64,000 nucleotides of DNA from Arthrobacter castelli DSM 16402. GTDB lineage: Bacteria; Actinomycetota; Actinomycetes; Actinomycetales; Micrococcaceae. Positions 35,879 through 47,284 of the stretch are shown in pieces. Made by a program: the position numbers and the translations under genes. The first letter of the stretch is position 1. Every line of letters starts with the position of its first letter. The stretch lies in assembly GCF_000430705.1 (NCBI RefSeq), contig NZ_AUMN01000002.1, forward strand, positions 310,001 to 374,000, in the 5' to 3' direction. Below the pieces are notes generated by a model, which worked only from the letters and a program-made list of their open reading frames with translations, was not told the DNA's origin and did not search any database.

Positions 35879-36679
35879 TTAGTCCAGTCCGGTCCTGAGC
35901 TCGGCGGCCAATGTTCCGACTGCGTCCGGGCCGCCTTCGGCCAGTGCCGCCACCAAAGCCGTGCCGACGATGACGCCGTCGGCATATTCGGCAATTTCAG
36001 CCACGTGGGAGGCGTTGGATACGCCCAGACCGACGCACACTCGTGCTGCACCGGCGGCGTGGGTGTCGTCCACCACCTTCCGTGCGGCGCTGCTGACCGC
36101 GTTCCGGGCACCGGTAACGCCCATCAGCGACACCGCGTAGACGAATCCGCGGCTCGCCTCCACCGTCCGGTGCAGCCGCTCAGTGGACGAAGAAGGCGCG
36201 ACCAGGAAGATCCGGTCCAGTCCGTGCCGGTCTGAGACTTCGAACCACTCCGCCGCCTCGTCAGGGACCAGGTCCGGAGTGATGAGTCCCGCTCCCCCGG
36301 CTTCAGCCAGCCGGCGGGCGAACTCGTCGACGCCCATCCTCAGCACCGGATTCCAGTAAGTCATCACCACCACCGGCACGTCGGTGCGTGCGGTGATTGA
36401 AGCAATCACGTCGAATAACTGGCTGACCCGGAACCCATTGGCCAGCGCAGTGACCGTGGCGTCCTGGATCACCGGCCCGTCCATCACGGGGTCGGAGTAG
36501 GGGACGCCGATTTCAATCAGGTCCACGCCGTTCTCCGCCAAGGCAACCGCTGCCTCGATGGATGCCGGGACATCGGGGTAACCCGCCGGAAGATAGCCGA
36601 TCAGGGCGGCCCGTCCCGCCTGGCGGGCACGGTCGATGGCGGCGGCCGACTTGCTGGCCTGGCTGACGGGCACGCTCAT
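35879..36679 (-). CDS. trpA: tryptophan synthase alpha subunit
   Basis: 266 aa TIM barrel that cleaves indole-3-glycerol phosphate and passes indole to TrpB. The catalytic Glu ([16 protein letters not shown], with Asp in the same motif) and the phosphate-binding [10 protein letters not shown]-like and GALVG-like loops are present. ATG 36679 (MSVPVSQ) overlaps the trpB stop (ATGA); longer frames upstream lie inside trpB. Confidence 0.96.
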   Translation of the reverse strand: MSVPVSQASKSAAAIDRARQAGRAALIGYLPAGYPDVPASIEAAVALAENGVDLIEIGVPYSDPVMDGPVIQDATVTALANGFRVSQLFDVIASITARTDVPVVVMTYWNPVLRMGVDEFARRLAEAGGAGLITPDLVPDEAAEWFEVSDRHGLDRIFLVAPSSSTERLHRTVEASRGFVYAVSLMGVTGARNAVSSAARKVVDDTHAAGAARVCVGLGVSNASHVAEIAEYADGVIVGTALVAALAEGGPDAVGTLAAELRTGLD

Positions 36680-38046
36680 TGTTCTTCTCCTGCCGCTGCC
36701 TGTTCGGCTGTGTCCTTGTCCAGCAAATCGAACCACTGAGCGGCAGTGGCGACGTCCTTGTCACCCCTGCCGGAGAGGTTGACGATGATCACCGCCGCTT
36801 CCACGTCGCGGCCGGCGCCCGTTACGCCCTGAGCCGCCCAGCGGTTGGCCACCTTCAGGGACCCCGCCAGCGCGTGAGCGGATTCGATAGCGGGAATGAT
36901 GCCTTCTGTGCGGCACAGCAGCCGGAAGGCGTCCATCGCTTCGGCATCTGTGACCGGCTCATACTGCACCCGTCCAATATCGGCGAGGTAGGAGTGCTCC
37001 GGTCCGACGCTGGGATAGTCAAGTCCGGCGGAGATGGAGTGGGATTCGATGGTTTGCCCGTCCTCGTCCTGCATCAGGTAGGACCGCGCGCCATGGAGCA
37101 CCCCGGGCCTGCCCAGCGTAATACTGGCTGCGTGGCGGCCGGTGTCGATGCCGTCGCCGCCGGCCTCGAAACCGTAGATCTCCACTCCGGGGTCGTCCAG
37201 GAATGCGTGGAACATCCCGATCGCGTTGGAGCCGCCGCCGATGCAGGCGCACACCGCGTCCGGCAGCCGTCCGGTCTGTTCACGGATCTGCTCACGTGCT
37301 TCGTCGCCAATCACTTCATGGAAGAACCGCACCATGGCCGGAAAGGGATGCGCCCCGGCAGCCGTGCCGAGCAGGTAGTGGGTGTGGTCAACGTTTGCCA
37401 CCCAGTCCCGCAGCGCTTCGTTGATGGCGTCCTTAAGCGTTTGCGAGCCGTGCTCCACCGGGACCACCTTGGCGCCCAGCAGCTCCATGCGCGCCACGTT
37501 CAATGCCTGGCGCCGGGTGTCTTCGGCCCCCATATAGACAACGCATTCCATCCCCATCAGGGCCGCCGCGGTGGCACTGGCAACGCCGTGCTGTCCCGCG
37601 CCGGTTTCGGCGATCAACCGGGTTTTCCCCATCCGGCGGGCCAGCAGCGCCTGCCCGATCACGTTGTTGATCTTGTGGGACCCGGTATGGTTAAGGTCCT
37701 CCCTTTTGAGGAAGATCCGCGCTCCGGCTGCGTGTTCGCTGAACCGTTCCGCCTCGGTCAGCAATGAAGGCCGGCCCGAGTAGCTCCGGTTCAGCCGGTT
37801 GATTTCGGCCGTGAACTCCGGATCCGCCCGTGCCTTCTCGAAAGTGGTTTCCAACTCATCGAGGGCGGCAATCAGCGATTCGGGCATCCACCGGCCACCA
37901 TAGGCACCAAAATAGGGCCCGGTGGCACTCCGCAGCGAGTCGCGGCCTTCGAGGAACGCCGCTGCCGGGCCGGTCCCGGAATCGCCCGCCTCGGGGTCGG
38001 TGGTTGCCGTCTCTGCCCCGTCGGGCCGCGGCGGCTGTTCAGTCAT
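36676..38046 (-). CDS. trpB: tryptophan synthase beta subunit
   Basis: 456 aa PLP enzyme joining indole and serine. The PLP lysine lies in HTGSHKINN; the phosphate-binding [10 protein letters not shown] motif and the substrate Glu ([16 protein letters not shown] region before it) are visible. A Pro/Glu/Thr-rich N-terminal extension of ~40 residues precedes the conserved [17 protein letters not shown] 38046 overlaps the trpC stop (ATGACTGA) and has GAGGG upstream; a GTG three codons earlier is the alternative. Confidence 0.97.
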   Translation of the reverse strand: MTEQPPRPDGAETATTDPEAGDSGTGPAAAFLEGRDSLRSATGPYFGAYGGRWMPESLIAALDELETTFEKARADPEFTAEINRLNRSYSGRPSLLTEAERFSEHAAGARIFLKREDLNHTGSHKINNVIGQALLARRMGKTRLIAETGAGQHGVASATAAALMGMECVVYMGAEDTRRQALNVARMELLGAKVVPVEHGSQTLKDAINEALRDWVANVDHTHYLLGTAAGAHPFPAMVRFFHEVIGDEAREQIREQTGRLPDAVCACIGGGSNAIGMFHAFLDDPGVEIYGFEAGGDGIDTGRHAASITLGRPGVLHGARSYLMQDEDGQTIESHSISAGLDYPSVGPEHSYLADIGRVQYEPVTDAEAMDAFRLLCRTEGIIPAIESAHALAGSLKVANRWAAQGVTGAGRDVEAAVIIVNLSGRGDKDVATAAQWFDLLDKDTAEQAAAGEEQ

Positions 38047-38878
38047 GAGTGGCACCCTCTGCTGTTTTCTGCGCGATGACCGCGGCTCCGGCCCGGCTGA
38101 ATGCCTCGACGGATTCGGTCGGGCTATTGTGCTTCACCAGTGCTTCGCCAACGAGGATCGCATTGGCTCCCTGGGCAGCGTACTGCTCAACGTCGCCGAC
38201 GTCGCGCACCCCGGATTCGGCCACGATCAGCGTTCCGGGCGGAACGGCTGCCGCCAGCGGGGAGAAGACCGACCGGTCAAGTTCCAAGGTCTTCAGGTTA
38301 CGGACATTGACGCCGATGATGCGTGCGCCCGCGGCGGCCGCGCGTTCGACTTCTTCGACGGTGTGCGCCTCCACCAGCACATTCATCCCGAGCTCATGGG
38401 ACAGTCCCATCAACTCGGCCAGCTGTGCATCGGACAGGGCCGCCACGATCAGCAGGATCAGGTCGGCGCCGTGCGCCCTTGCTTCCAGCACCTGGTAGGC
38501 ATCGACCGTGAAGTCTTTACGCAACAATGGTGTGTCGACGGTGGCCCGCACCGCGTCCAAATCCTCCAACGAGCCGCCAAAACGGCGCTGCTCGGTCAGT
38601 ACGCTGATCACGGCAGCTCCGCCGGCTTCATATCGGCCGGCAAGCACTGCGGGATCTCCAATGTCGGCCAGTTCGCCCTTGGACGGGCTCTTCCGCTTGA
38701 CCTCGGCGATGACCCGCAGCCGGGACCGCGGATCATCAGCACCACCGAGGGCGGCATACGCGTCCTTCGCTGGAGGCTGGGTCGCAACGATGTCCCGCAG
38801 CTGCAGTGTATTAACGGCCGACTTGCGCTCCTGCAGGTCCTCTTTGACCCCTTCTATGATGTCGTCGAGAACACTCAC
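38039..38878 (-). CDS. trpC: indole-3-glycerol phosphate synthase
   Basis: 279 aa. Ring closure of CdRP in tryptophan synthesis. The start GTG 38878 gives [15 protein letters not shown], the family N-terminus. Signature [12 protein letters not shown] holds the catalytic Lys; LLRKDF a second Lys; [13 protein letters not shown] and [11 protein letters not shown] complete the active site. It begins three bases after the HGxxPAAW gene stop and overlaps trpB, so all are one operon. Confidence 0.96.
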   Translation of the reverse strand: MSVLDDIIEGVKEDLQERKSAVNTLQLRDIVATQPPAKDAYAALGGADDPRSRLRVIAEVKRKSPSKGELADIGDPAVLAGRYEAGGAAVISVLTEQRRFGGSLEDLDAVRATVDTPLLRKDFTVDAYQVLEARAHGADLILLIVAALSDAQLAELMGLSHELGMNVLVEAHTVEEVERAAAAGARIIGVNVRNLKTLELDRSVFSPLAAAVPPGTLIVAESGVRDVGDVEQYAAQGANAILVGEALVKHNSPTESVEAFSRAGAAVIAQKTAEGATHD

Positions 38879-38880
38879 GC

Positions 38881-39171
38881 TCAGTGTCCGCTGTTTTTCA
38901 GCTTGGAACCGCCGACGCCGAAGCCGGCCTTGCGCATGATCCCGCCGAGCAGCAGGCCCACGGCTATCACCACGAGCCCGATACAGAACCACAGCACGTT
39001 CGCCACGGCGAAGGCGATGCAGGAAATCAAGGAGCCGAGCAGCACAACGGCAACCAGCGTCCAAGCTGCCGGCGTGTTGCCGTGCCCGACCGGTTCCGCG
39101 TGACGTTCAGCTTCGGCGGCGGCACGGGCTTCAGCTGACTCAGTGGTATTGACAGTGGCGTTGGCGCCCAT
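38881..39171 (-). CDS. HGxxPAAW-family small membrane protein
   Basis: 96 aa, two predicted membrane helices (about 37-58 and 60-80). The motif HGNTPAAW just before helix 1 defines a small actinobacterial family found in trp operons between trpE and trpC. Function unknown. The N-terminus is hydrophilic and Ala/Glu-rich, the tail Gly/Lys-rich. It sits 139 bp downstream of the Trp-associated membrane protein and three bases before trpC. Confidence 0.88.
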   Translation of the reverse strand: MGANATVNTTESAEARAAAEAERHAEPVGHGNTPAAWTLVAVVLLGSLISCIAFAVANVLWFCIGLVVIAVGLLLGGIMRKAGFGVGGSKLKNSGH

Positions 39172-39310
39172 GGTGAATCTCCCTCATTCGTAAATGCCTT
39201 ATTCCATTCTGCCATTACTGGCGCGCAGTTTCTCCGTCGTTGAGATCGCAGCTGCCACATGACGTCAAGGCTGCGTCTCAGTGGTTCGGCCGGCTGGCTC
39301 GCCAGGCCGT

Positions 39311-39943
39311 TCAGCCGGTCGGGTCGCTGCCTCGGCTCAGCTGATCCCAGCTTTCGATTTCATCGACGTCGGGCTCTGGCTCCGTGGCGGAACCATCCCC
39401 GGTGTCCGGCCCACCGGCACCATCGGCTTTGCCGGTTGTGCCGGTTGTGCTGGTTTCGAAGCGTTTACTGCTGGTCCAGTAACGGCCGGCCGCCAGCACG
39501 ACGACGGCGCTGAACGCCAGCAGCCCGCCTCCGGCCACGCCGATGGCGGGGAAGACGGTGACTGTCGTCCGGGCGGAACTTCCAATAATGCCGATAGCCT
39601 CCGCTATTTCGCTCTCGGCCGCCGACGCCGGATTGACGGTCACGGCCAGCGCTGAAGCGATGATGCCGCCCGCCGCAGCGAAAATAATCACCCCTATCAC
39701 CGTGCGCAGCACCCGGCCGGCGATGGTGGATGCGATTGCTCCGGCCAGCGCGACCAGCGCCAAGGCAGTGACGGCTGTCGCGGCATCACTGCCCGGGATG
39801 GCCAGATCCTCGGTGGGAACCGCCTGCTCGGGCAGGTCGACGTGAAGCCAGGTCTGAGTGGTCGAGGCGAAGACAATTCCGGCGCTGACGATGGTCAGCA
39901 GCACGACACGGGACTTACGGGCCCAGGCAGGTGTCCGGTTCAT
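39311..39943 (-). CDS. Trp biosynthesis-associated membrane protein
   Basis: 210 aa, four predicted membrane helices (about 12-28, 52-72, 78-102, 128-152). The TTQTWLHVDL stretch after helix 1 is typical of the actinobacterial family TIGR02234, always near trpE. Function unknown; perhaps linked to tryptophan or chorismate metabolism at the membrane. The C-terminal ~55 residues are acidic and unstructured. The ATG overlaps the trpE stop (ATGA). Confidence 0.9.
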   Translation of the reverse strand: MNRTPAWARKSRVVLLTIVSAGIVFASTTQTWLHVDLPEQAVPTEDLAIPGSDAATAVTALALVALAGAIASTIAGRVLRTVIGVIIFAAAGGIIASALAVTVNPASAAESEIAEAIGIIGSSARTTVTVFPAIGVAGGGLLAFSAVVVLAAGRYWTSSKRFETSTTGTTGKADGAGGPDTGDGSATEPEPDVDEIESWDQLSRGSDPTG

Positions 39944-41535
39944 CGTTGGCCTCCCTGCGCCGTTGCCGCTGCACGGCCGGCAGCCCCGCCGTCGTCGTGC
40001 ACGCCACTAAGTCCTCCCGACAGCCACGCCGCACGCAGTGGAGCTGCAGCCTTGTTCGCCGATTCGGCGGCCTCGTCGTCGACCACCGAATCCGCGACGA
40101 TTCCGCCTCCGGCCTGCACATAGGCACGGCCGTTGCGCAGCAACAGCGAACGGATCGCGATGGCCATGTCCATGTCGCCGGCGAAATCCAAGTAGCCGAC
40201 GACGCCGCCATAGACACCGCGCCGGTGCGGTTCCAGTTCATCGATTAATTGCAGCGCACGGGGCTTTGGCGCACCGGACAGTGTTCCGGCCGGGAAAGCC
40301 GCCGCCAGCACGTCATAGGCGCTGGCGGCCGGATCCAGCCTCCCCACCACCGTGGAGACCAGATGCATAATGTGGCTGAACCGCTCGATCTCCATGAACT
40401 GGGTGACGTCCACCGATCCGGGCTCGCAGACACGGGAGATATCGTTGCGCGCCAAATCCACCAGCATCAAATGTTCGGCGCGTTCCTTGTCGTCGGCGAG
40501 CAGGTCCTCGGCCAGTTGACGGTCGGCCTCCAGGGTCTTGCCGCGCGGCCGGGACCCGGCAATCGGGTGGGTGATCACTTCGTCACCTGTCACGGTGACA
40601 AGCGCCTCCGGCGAGGACCCCACCACCGAGTACGGGCGGCCGGCGGCGTCCTGGAAGGAGAAGAGGTACATGTACGGGCTGGGATTGGTCTGGCGCAGCA
40701 CGCGGTAGACGTCCAGTGGGGATGAGGAGCACTCGAGTTCGAAGCGCCGGGAGATCACCACCTGGAACACCTCGCCGTCGACGATTGCTTCCTTGCTCTG
40801 CTCGATGGCCGCCCGGTACTTGTCCTCTTCCCAGCTTTGATGGACCTGGGCCATCAGGTCGGATGCGTCGCCGGCGTCCGGACCCATCACTGTGACAGGT
40901 TCCGCTTCGCCGGAGTCCAGCTTGGAGAGCATGGATTCGAGCCTGCGGACTGCATCGTGCCACGCCTCGTCCACGCGGTGCGGCGTATCGTCATAATTGA
41001 TTGCGTTGGCGATCAGCAGCAGCGACCCATCGGTGTTGTCGTGGACCGCCATATCAGTCACCAGGCACATGGCCATCTCAGGCAGGTCCAGATCATCTTC
41101 GGGCGGGTGGGTCAGCCGTTCCCAGTGGCGGACCGTCTCCCATCCGAAAAAGCCCACCAATCCGGACGTGAAGGGCGGCAGGTCCTCGAAACGTTCGGTG
41201 CCCAGCGCCTGCACGGTGGCCCGGGCCGCTTCGACGGGGTTTCCATCCAGCGGCACACCGACCGGCGGTTCACCCAGCCAATGCGCCTGTCCGTCTTTGG
41301 TGGTCAGCGTCGCCCGCGAGTCCGCTCCGATAAAGGAATAGCGTGACCACACGCCGCCGCTGGCAGCGGATTCCATCAGGAAGGTGCCCGGTTGCCCTTC
41401 GGCCAGCCTCCGGTAGAGGCCGATCGGGGTGTGCGCGTCGGCGAGGACTTTCATCGTCACGGGAATGACCCGGCGGTCGCCGGCCAGGGAACGGAATTCG
41501 GCCAGTGAGGGGGTGATGACTCCCAAGTCCTGCAT
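39940..41535 (-). CDS. trpE: anthranilate synthase component I
   Basis: 531 aa. Makes anthranilate from chorismate with ammonia from TrpG, which is not in the window. The LLMESA-type motif near residue 50 (TFLMESAASGGVWSRYSF) forms the tryptophan feedback site; the chorismate-binding domain shows HPIAGSRPRGKT, LVDLARNDISRVC and GTLSGAPKPRALQLI. No leader peptide or attenuator was recognised. Starts directly after the hisI stop (TAA-ATG, no gap). Confidence 0.97.
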   Translation of the reverse strand: MQDLGVITPSLAEFRSLAGDRRVIPVTMKVLADAHTPIGLYRRLAEGQPGTFLMESAASGGVWSRYSFIGADSRATLTTKDGQAHWLGEPPVGVPLDGNPVEAARATVQALGTERFEDLPPFTSGLVGFFGWETVRHWERLTHPPEDDLDLPEMAMCLVTDMAVHDNTDGSLLLIANAINYDDTPHRVDEAWHDAVRRLESMLSKLDSGEAEPVTVMGPDAGDASDLMAQVHQSWEEDKYRAAIEQSKEAIVDGEVFQVVISRRFELECSSSPLDVYRVLRQTNPSPYMYLFSFQDAAGRPYSVVGSSPEALVTVTGDEVITHPIAGSRPRGKTLEADRQLAEDLLADDKERAEHLMLVDLARNDISRVCEPGSVDVTQFMEIERFSHIMHLVSTVVGRLDPAASAYDVLAAAFPAGTLSGAPKPRALQLIDELEPHRRGVYGGVVGYLDFAGDMDMAIAIRSLLLRNGRAYVQAGGGIVADSVVDDEAAESANKAAAPLRAAWLSGGLSGVHDDGGAAGRAAATAQGGQR

Positions 41536-42015
41536 TTACGCTTGTCCTTCTTCCGGGCCGTCCGGCCTGTCTGGTGCTGCTTGATCATCGGCTCGGTCCG
41601 GGCCGGTAACTGCGGCGACGTCCCGGCCTTCGAAGCAGGTCCGTGTTCCGGTGTGGCAGGCGGCGCCGACCTGGTCGACTTTGACCAGCAGCGCATCGCC
41701 GTCGCAGTCCAAGGCGGCGGATTTCACCCACTGCACATGCCCGGACGTATCCCCTTTGCGCCAATATGACTGGCGGGACCGGGAAAAGAAGGTGACCCGG
41801 CCGGTGGTGAGGGTGCGCCGCACGGCTTCCTCATCCATCCAGCCGAGCATCAACACCTCATGGGTGTCGAATTGCTGAATGACCGCGGCAACCAGGCCCG
41901 CGTCGTCCTTCTTCAACTCGAAGGCCAGCCGTCCCTCGGCGTCGACGGCGTCGACAGCGACGACGGCGTCGTCTGAGGTGCGGGCAGGCAAAGGTTGCGG
42001 TTCTTCAGTAGGCAT
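41536..42015 (-). CDS. hisI: phosphoribosyl-AMP cyclohydrolase
   Basis: Third step of histidine synthesis, a zinc and magnesium enzyme. 159 aa. Motifs: [29 protein letters not shown], and the metal site [24 protein letters not shown] with three Asp and two Cys ligands. It is a single-domain form; HisE is separate (44503). An Ala/Asp-rich N-terminal extension of ~28 residues and a Pro/Asp tail flank the core. First gene of the trp operon here; 72 bp separates it from a divergent gene. Confidence 0.96.
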   Translation of the reverse strand: MPTEEPQPLPARTSDDAVVAVDAVDAEGRLAFELKKDDAGLVAAVIQQFDTHEVLMLGWMDEEAVRRTLTTGRVTFFSRSRQSYWRKGDTSGHVQWVKSAALDCDGDALLVKVDQVGAACHTGTRTCFEGRDVAAVTGPDRADDQAAPDRPDGPEEGQA

Positions 42016-42087
42016 CGTGGGATGATTCTATCGGCCCCAGCGATTCCGCCGCGACATTCGCCATCTTGCGTGCTAGTTTCAGCATTG

Positions 42088-42732
42088 ATGCATTTCGTGG
42101 AACCGTCCCGGGAAGTCCTGGCCGAAACGCTGCTGGCGGCCGGCCCGGATGCGGATACTTTGTGCGCCGGGTGGCGGACCCGCGAGCTGGCCGCCCACCT
42201 CTATCTCAGGGAGCACCGACCCGCCGTCGCCGCGGGTCTGGTGGCGCGACCGCTGGCACAGGTCAGCACCAAGGCGACGCACAAGCTGGCCGAGTCATCG
42301 CGGGCCACGGATGATTACCGCAAGCTGGTGGAGAAGTTCCGTGGCGGGCCAGCCATGTTGAATCCCATGAGGCTTCCCGCGCTGGATAAGAGCGCGAACC
42401 TCATCGAGTACTTCGTGCATACCGAAGACGTCCGGCGGGCCACCGAACGGTGGGCTCCCCGCGCCCTCGACGAAGAGTATTCCGATGCGTTGTGGGATGA
42501 ACTCGTCAAGCGCGCGGCGATCCTGTACCGGTCAGTGGATCTGGGCATCATCCTCGTCCGTCCCTCCGGACCGCGGCACGTGGCCAAACGTTCCGCCGTG
42601 TCCGTGGCAATTGTGGGTGAACCTGGCGAATTGTTGATGCATGCGCACGGCCGGCGCAACCACGCACTTGTCACCTTCGAAGGAGAGCCCGACGCCGTCG
42701 CACTGCTGGACAGCGCGGAGATAGGACAATAA
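42088..42732 (+). CDS. TIGR03085 family protein (DinB-like, maleylpyruvate isomerase-type fold)
   Basis: 214 aa. The start MHFVEPSREVLAETLLAAGP with CAGWRTRELAAHLYLREHRP matches the actinobacterial family TIGR03085, four-helix mycothiol-dependent/metal-binding proteins. The His in AAHL and the EYFVHTEDVRRA His could form the metal site. Function is not established. The C-terminus carries an SCP2-like domain. It diverges from hisI and converges on hisF, interrupting the his genes. Confidence 0.85.
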   Translation: MHFVEPSREVLAETLLAAGPDADTLCAGWRTRELAAHLYLREHRPAVAAGLVARPLAQVSTKATHKLAESSRATDDYRKLVEKFRGGPAMLNPMRLPALDKSANLIEYFVHTEDVRRATERWAPRALDEEYSDALWDELVKRAAILYRSVDLGIILVRPSGPRHVAKRSAVSVAIVGEPGELLMHAHGRRNHALVTFEGEPDAVALLDSAEIGQ

Positions 42733-42770
42733 CAGGCAGTAACAGCCAGTAACAATCAGTAACAGCCGGT
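42731..42770. repeat. 10-bp tandem repeat between convergent genes
   Basis: Four exact-length units AACAGGCAGT, AACAGCCAGT, AACAATCAGT, AACAGCCGGT directly after the TIGR03085 stop codon (42730-42732). No hairpin is formed. Confidence 0.9.
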
Positions 42771-42795
42771 GGCGCTCCCTTCGTCCCGGCAACTC

Positions 42796-43575
42796 CTACG
42801 GCCCGTGACGGACCGGGTAGCCCGCGGCGGCTATTGCGTTTTTCACGTCGGCCAGCGCGTGGTCGGGTCCGAAATGGAAGATCGAGGCGGCAAGCACCGC
42901 GTCGGCCCCTGCCGCCACCGCTTCGGGAAAGTGCGCGGGCACGCCCGCTCCGCCGGAGGCAATCAGCGGCACCCTCACGGCCGCGCGGATTGCCCGGATC
43001 ATCTCCAGGTCGAATCCGTCCTTGGTGCCGTCGGCATCAATCGAATTGAGCAGGATCTCCCCCACCCCGCGGTCCGCCGCTTCGGCCGCCCAGGCGACGG
43101 CGTCAATGCCCGTGCCTTTCCGTCCCCCGTGGGTGGTCACCTCGAACCCCGACCTGGTCAATCCGGCCGGCGCCCTCCGGGCGTCCAGGGACAGCACCAG
43201 CACCTGTCCGCCGAAATGGGAGGTGATTTCGTCGATCACCGGCGGATGGTTCACGGCGGCCGTATTGATTGACGCCTTGTCGGCGCCGCAGCGCAGCAGC
43301 TGGCCGACGTCGGCCAGCGAACGGACGCCGCCGCCGACCGTCAGCGGAATGAAGACTTCCTCGGCGGTCCTGGCCACCACGTCGAAGGTGGTGTCCCGTT
43401 CGCCGGACGAGGCGGTGACGTCCAGGAAGGTCAGTTCGTCAGCTCCGGCACGGTCATAACGATGTGCCAGTTCCACCGGGTCGCCGGCATCGCGCAGGTC
43501 GGCAAAGTTGATCCCTTTGACCACCCGGCCGGCATCAACGTCCAGGCAAGGGATGACCCTGATCGCCACACTCAT
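42796..43575 (-). CDS. hisF: imidazole glycerol phosphate synthase cyclase subunit
   Basis: 259 aa TIM barrel that uses ammonia from HisH to form IGP and AICAR. Catalytic Asp in [14 protein letters not shown] and in SLDARRAP; phosphate loops [10 protein letters not shown] and [11 protein letters not shown]. Eight bases after hisG, same direction, end of the rib-his run. HisH and HisA are not in the window. Confidence 0.97.
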   Translation of the reverse strand: MSVAIRVIPCLDVDAGRVVKGINFADLRDAGDPVELAHRYDRAGADELTFLDVTASSGERDTTFDVVARTAEEVFIPLTVGGGVRSLADVGQLLRCGADKASINTAAVNHPPVIDEITSHFGGQVLVLSLDARRAPAGLTRSGFEVTTHGGRKGTGIDAVAWAAEAADRGVGEILLNSIDADGTKDGFDLEMIRAIRAAVRVPLIASGGAGVPAHFPEAVAAGADAVLAASIFHFGPDHALADVKNAIAAAGYPVRHGP

Positions 43576-43583
43576 GCGTGCTC

Positions 43584-44429
43584 CTAAATCCGGCAGGCGT
43601 GAATGCTGCTGACCAGGATTGCGCGGGCGCCCAGTTCGTACAGCTCATCCATGACCTTGTTGGTGTCCTGCCTGCGCACCATCGAACGCACGGCGACCCA
43701 CTGCTTGTCCCGCAGCGGCGACACCGTCGGCGATTCAAGCCCGGGCGTCAAATTGCAGGCTGCGTCGGCCAGGTCGATGTGGACGTCATAGTCCATCATC
43801 ACGTATTGCCGGGCCACCAGCACGCCCTGGATGCGGCGCAGCAGCACGTCCAGGCCGGCCGGCTGGTCATGCTCGCTGCGGCCGATCATGACCGCCTCGG
43901 AATTCAGGATCGTCTCGCCGAAGATTTCCAGCCCGGAAGCGCGCAGCGTGGTGCCGGTGGAGACGACGTCGGCCACAGCATCCGCAACGCCGAGCCGTAC
44001 CGCCGACTCCACCGCCCCGTCGAGGCGGATCACAGAGGCTTCGATGCCCCGCTGCTGCAGGTATCGCCGCACCAGCCCGTCGTAGCTGGTGGCGATGCGC
44101 CGTCCGTGCAGTTGCGAAATGTCGCTGAATTCACCGGCAGGTCCGGCAAACCGGAAGGTCGACCCGGCGAAGCCGAGCGCCATCAGCTCCGCGGCGCTCA
44201 CCTCGGCGTCCAGCAGCAGGTCCCGGCCGGTGATGCCCACGTCGAGTGTTCCGCCACCGACATACAAGGCAATATCACGCGGGCGCAGGAAAAAGAACTC
44301 GATATCGTTTTCGGCGTCGACCAGCACCAGCTCCCGGTGGTCGCGGCGCTGGCGGTATCCGGCTTCGGAGAGCATCTCGGATGCGGATTCGGATAGGGAT
44401 CCCTTATTGGGAACGGCTACTCGCAACAT
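43584..44429 (-). CDS. hisG: ATP phosphoribosyltransferase (long form)
   Basis: First step of histidine synthesis. 281 aa, so the long, hexameric, histidine-inhibited form, with a C-terminal ferredoxin-like regulatory domain (residues ~205-281). N-terminal [14 protein letters not shown] and the PRPP loop [18 protein letters not shown] are clear. Located 73 bp after hisE. Confidence 0.97.
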   Translation of the reverse strand: MLRVAVPNKGSLSESASEMLSEAGYRQRRDHRELVLVDAENDIEFFFLRPRDIALYVGGGTLDVGITGRDLLLDAEVSAAELMALGFAGSTFRFAGPAGEFSDISQLHGRRIATSYDGLVRRYLQQRGIEASVIRLDGAVESAVRLGVADAVADVVSTGTTLRASGLEIFGETILNSEAVMIGRSEHDQPAGLDVLLRRIQGVLVARQYVMMDYDVHIDLADAACNLTPGLESPTVSPLRDKQWVAVRSMVRRQDTNKVMDELYELGARAILVSSIHACRI

Positions 44430-44502
44430 GTTTGGTTTCTTTCGGTCGTCTGTGGCTCACATCTTTGTCAGGGCGGGAGCGGCCAAGGTTAACAGCCGCT
44501 CC

Positions 44503-44766
44503 CTACAGATGCTTATAGACGTCCTGCAGGCGCAGACCCTTGGAGATCATCAGCACCTGCAGGTGGTACAGCAGTTGGGAGATTTCCGCCGCGGCTTCCT
44601 CGTCTGTCTCATACTCTGCGGCCATCCACACTTCAGCGGCTTCCTCGACAATCTTCTTGCCGATGCCGTGGATTCCGGAGTCCAGTTCGGCCACGGTATG
44701 CGATCCTTCGGGACGACTGGCGGCCTTCTCGCTGAGTTCGGCGAAGAGTTCCTCGAAGTTTTTCAC
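44503..44766 (-). CDS. hisE: phosphoribosyl-ATP pyrophosphatase
   Basis: 87 aa all-helical MazG-like enzyme, second step of histidine synthesis. Motifs [14 protein letters not shown] and [13 protein letters not shown] provide the Mg-binding Glu residues. GTG 44766 starts the conserved [10 protein letters not shown]; longer reading toward ribH is unlikely. Confidence 0.95.
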   Translation of the reverse strand: MKNFEELFAELSEKAASRPEGSHTVAELDSGIHGIGKKIVEEAAEVWMAAEYETDEEAAAEISQLLYHLQVLMISKGLRLQDVYKHL

Positions 44767-44816
44767 GTGCCTTACCTTACCGGGTCGGTCATCGGCGCTG
44801 GTGCGCTGTGTTGCGG

Positions 44817-45980
<1,164 letters not shown>

Positions 45981-45988
<8 letters not shown>

Positions 45989-46661
45989 GATAATTCCTCT
46001 CCCCTGCGGCAACCGGCGTTCCGGCACCATACCCTTCTTTGCGGCGCCGGTAGGCGACCAGGTCTTCAATAGATACCAGCAGGCACCCGTGGGTGCGGGC
46101 AAACCTGCGTAATGCATCAAGGCGCATCATCTCACCGTCATCACGAACCACTTCGGCAATCACCCCCACCGGTTGGCACCCCGCCAGCCGGCACAGGTCA
46201 ACGGCCGCCTCGGTGTGCCCCTCGCGGGAGAGCACACCTTCCGAAACAGCCCGCAAGGGGAAAATATGCCCGGGTCGGTGCAGGTCGGATGCCGTCGAGG
46301 CGGCGGAGGCCAGCACATTCGCCGTGTGTGCCCGGTCGCTGGCGCTGATGCCCGTGGTCACTGACGAAGCGGCGTCGCAGGAGACGGTATAGGCGGTGCC
46401 CTTGGAATCCTCATTCACTGCGACCATCGGCGGCAGCTGCAGTAAGTCTGCCCGTTCTCCGGTCATCGGCACGCATACCACCCCGGAGCTGTGCCGGATG
46501 GTCCACCCCATCATCGCGGCCGTGGCGGACTGGGCCGCGAAGATGATGTCGCCTTCGTTTTCGCGGTCTTCGTTGTCCACCACCAGTACCGGCCGGCCCG
46601 CCGCAATGGCAGCTATTGCGTCTTCGATGGGGTCGAGCCCGGCCCTGTTCGAGGCGGTCAC
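45981..46661 (-). CDS. ribB: 3,4-dihydroxy-2-butanone 4-phosphate synthase
   Basis: 226 aa. Makes the four-carbon precursor of the riboflavin xylene ring from ribulose 5-phosphate. DNEDRENEGDIIFAA (metal Glu), SGVVCVPMTGERAD and RPGHIFPLRA, GHTEAAVDLCRLA are the active-site motifs. GTG 46661 follows GGGAGG and overlaps the ribE stop (GTGA). Confidence 0.96.
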
Positions 46662-47284
46662 TGTGCCGTCCTCCCGCCGAACGCCAGCAACCTTTCGGTG
46701 TACTTGGCCAGAACATCAACTTCAAGATTGACCGGGTCCTCCGGTTGCAGGCTGCCCAGCCGGGTTTCATCAAGCGTCGTCGGGATCAGGCCGACCTCAA
46801 ACCACCCCTGCCCGGCGTCCGGATCGCTGACGTCCGTGACTGTTAATGACACGCCGTCGACGGCGATAGATCCCTTCGGCGCAATATAGCGCGCCAGAGA
46901 GTCGGGTACGGTGAAGCGCAGCAGCTGCCACTGCGGGTGCTGCCGGCGTTCCAGCAGGGTTCCGACGCCGTCCACGTGGCCTTGCACCACATGGCCATCG
47001 AGCCGGGCGCCCGCCGGTACACAGCGTTCAAGGTTCACCTCGTCACCGGGGTGCAGCCCGCCGATGGTCGAGCGCTGCAGCGTCTCGCCCATCACGTCCA
47101 CGCGCACCTGCCCATGGCGGATCTGCGTTGCGGTCAGGCACACCCCGTTGACGGCCAGGGAGCCACCGGGTTCCAGGCCGCCGCTCGACGATGGCGCCTC
47201 CAGCACGAGTTCGCCGCTGTCCGTGCCGGGCGGGTGCGAGATTTCAATGACGGAGCCTTTTTCGGCAATTATTCCGGTGAACAT
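46658..47284 (-). CDS. ribE: riboflavin synthase alpha chain
   Basis: 208 aa, two lumazine-binding domains (about 1-95 and 97-195); both show the NGVCLT / DGVSLTV repeat with the catalytic-site residues. The final dismutation step of riboflavin synthesis. MFTGIIAEKG at ATG 47284 is the invariant N-terminus; it overlaps the ribD end by 16 bases. Confidence 0.97.
   Translation of the reverse strand: MFTGIIAEKGSVIEISHPPGTDSGELVLEAPSSSGGLEPGGSLAVNGVCLTATQIRHGQVRVDVMGETLQRSTIGGLHPGDEVNLERCVPAGARLDGHVVQGHVDGVGTLLERRQHPQWQLLRFTVPDSLARYIAPKGSIAVDGVSLTVTDVSDPDAGQGWFEVGLIPTTLDETRLGSLQPEDPVNLEVDVLAKYTERLLAFGGRTAQ

Noticed and set aside
39940-42015. Tryptophan attenuator before hisI-trpE
   Set aside because: No Trp-rich leader peptide or alternative hairpins were found in the 72-bp gap, and trpE follows hisI without a gap.
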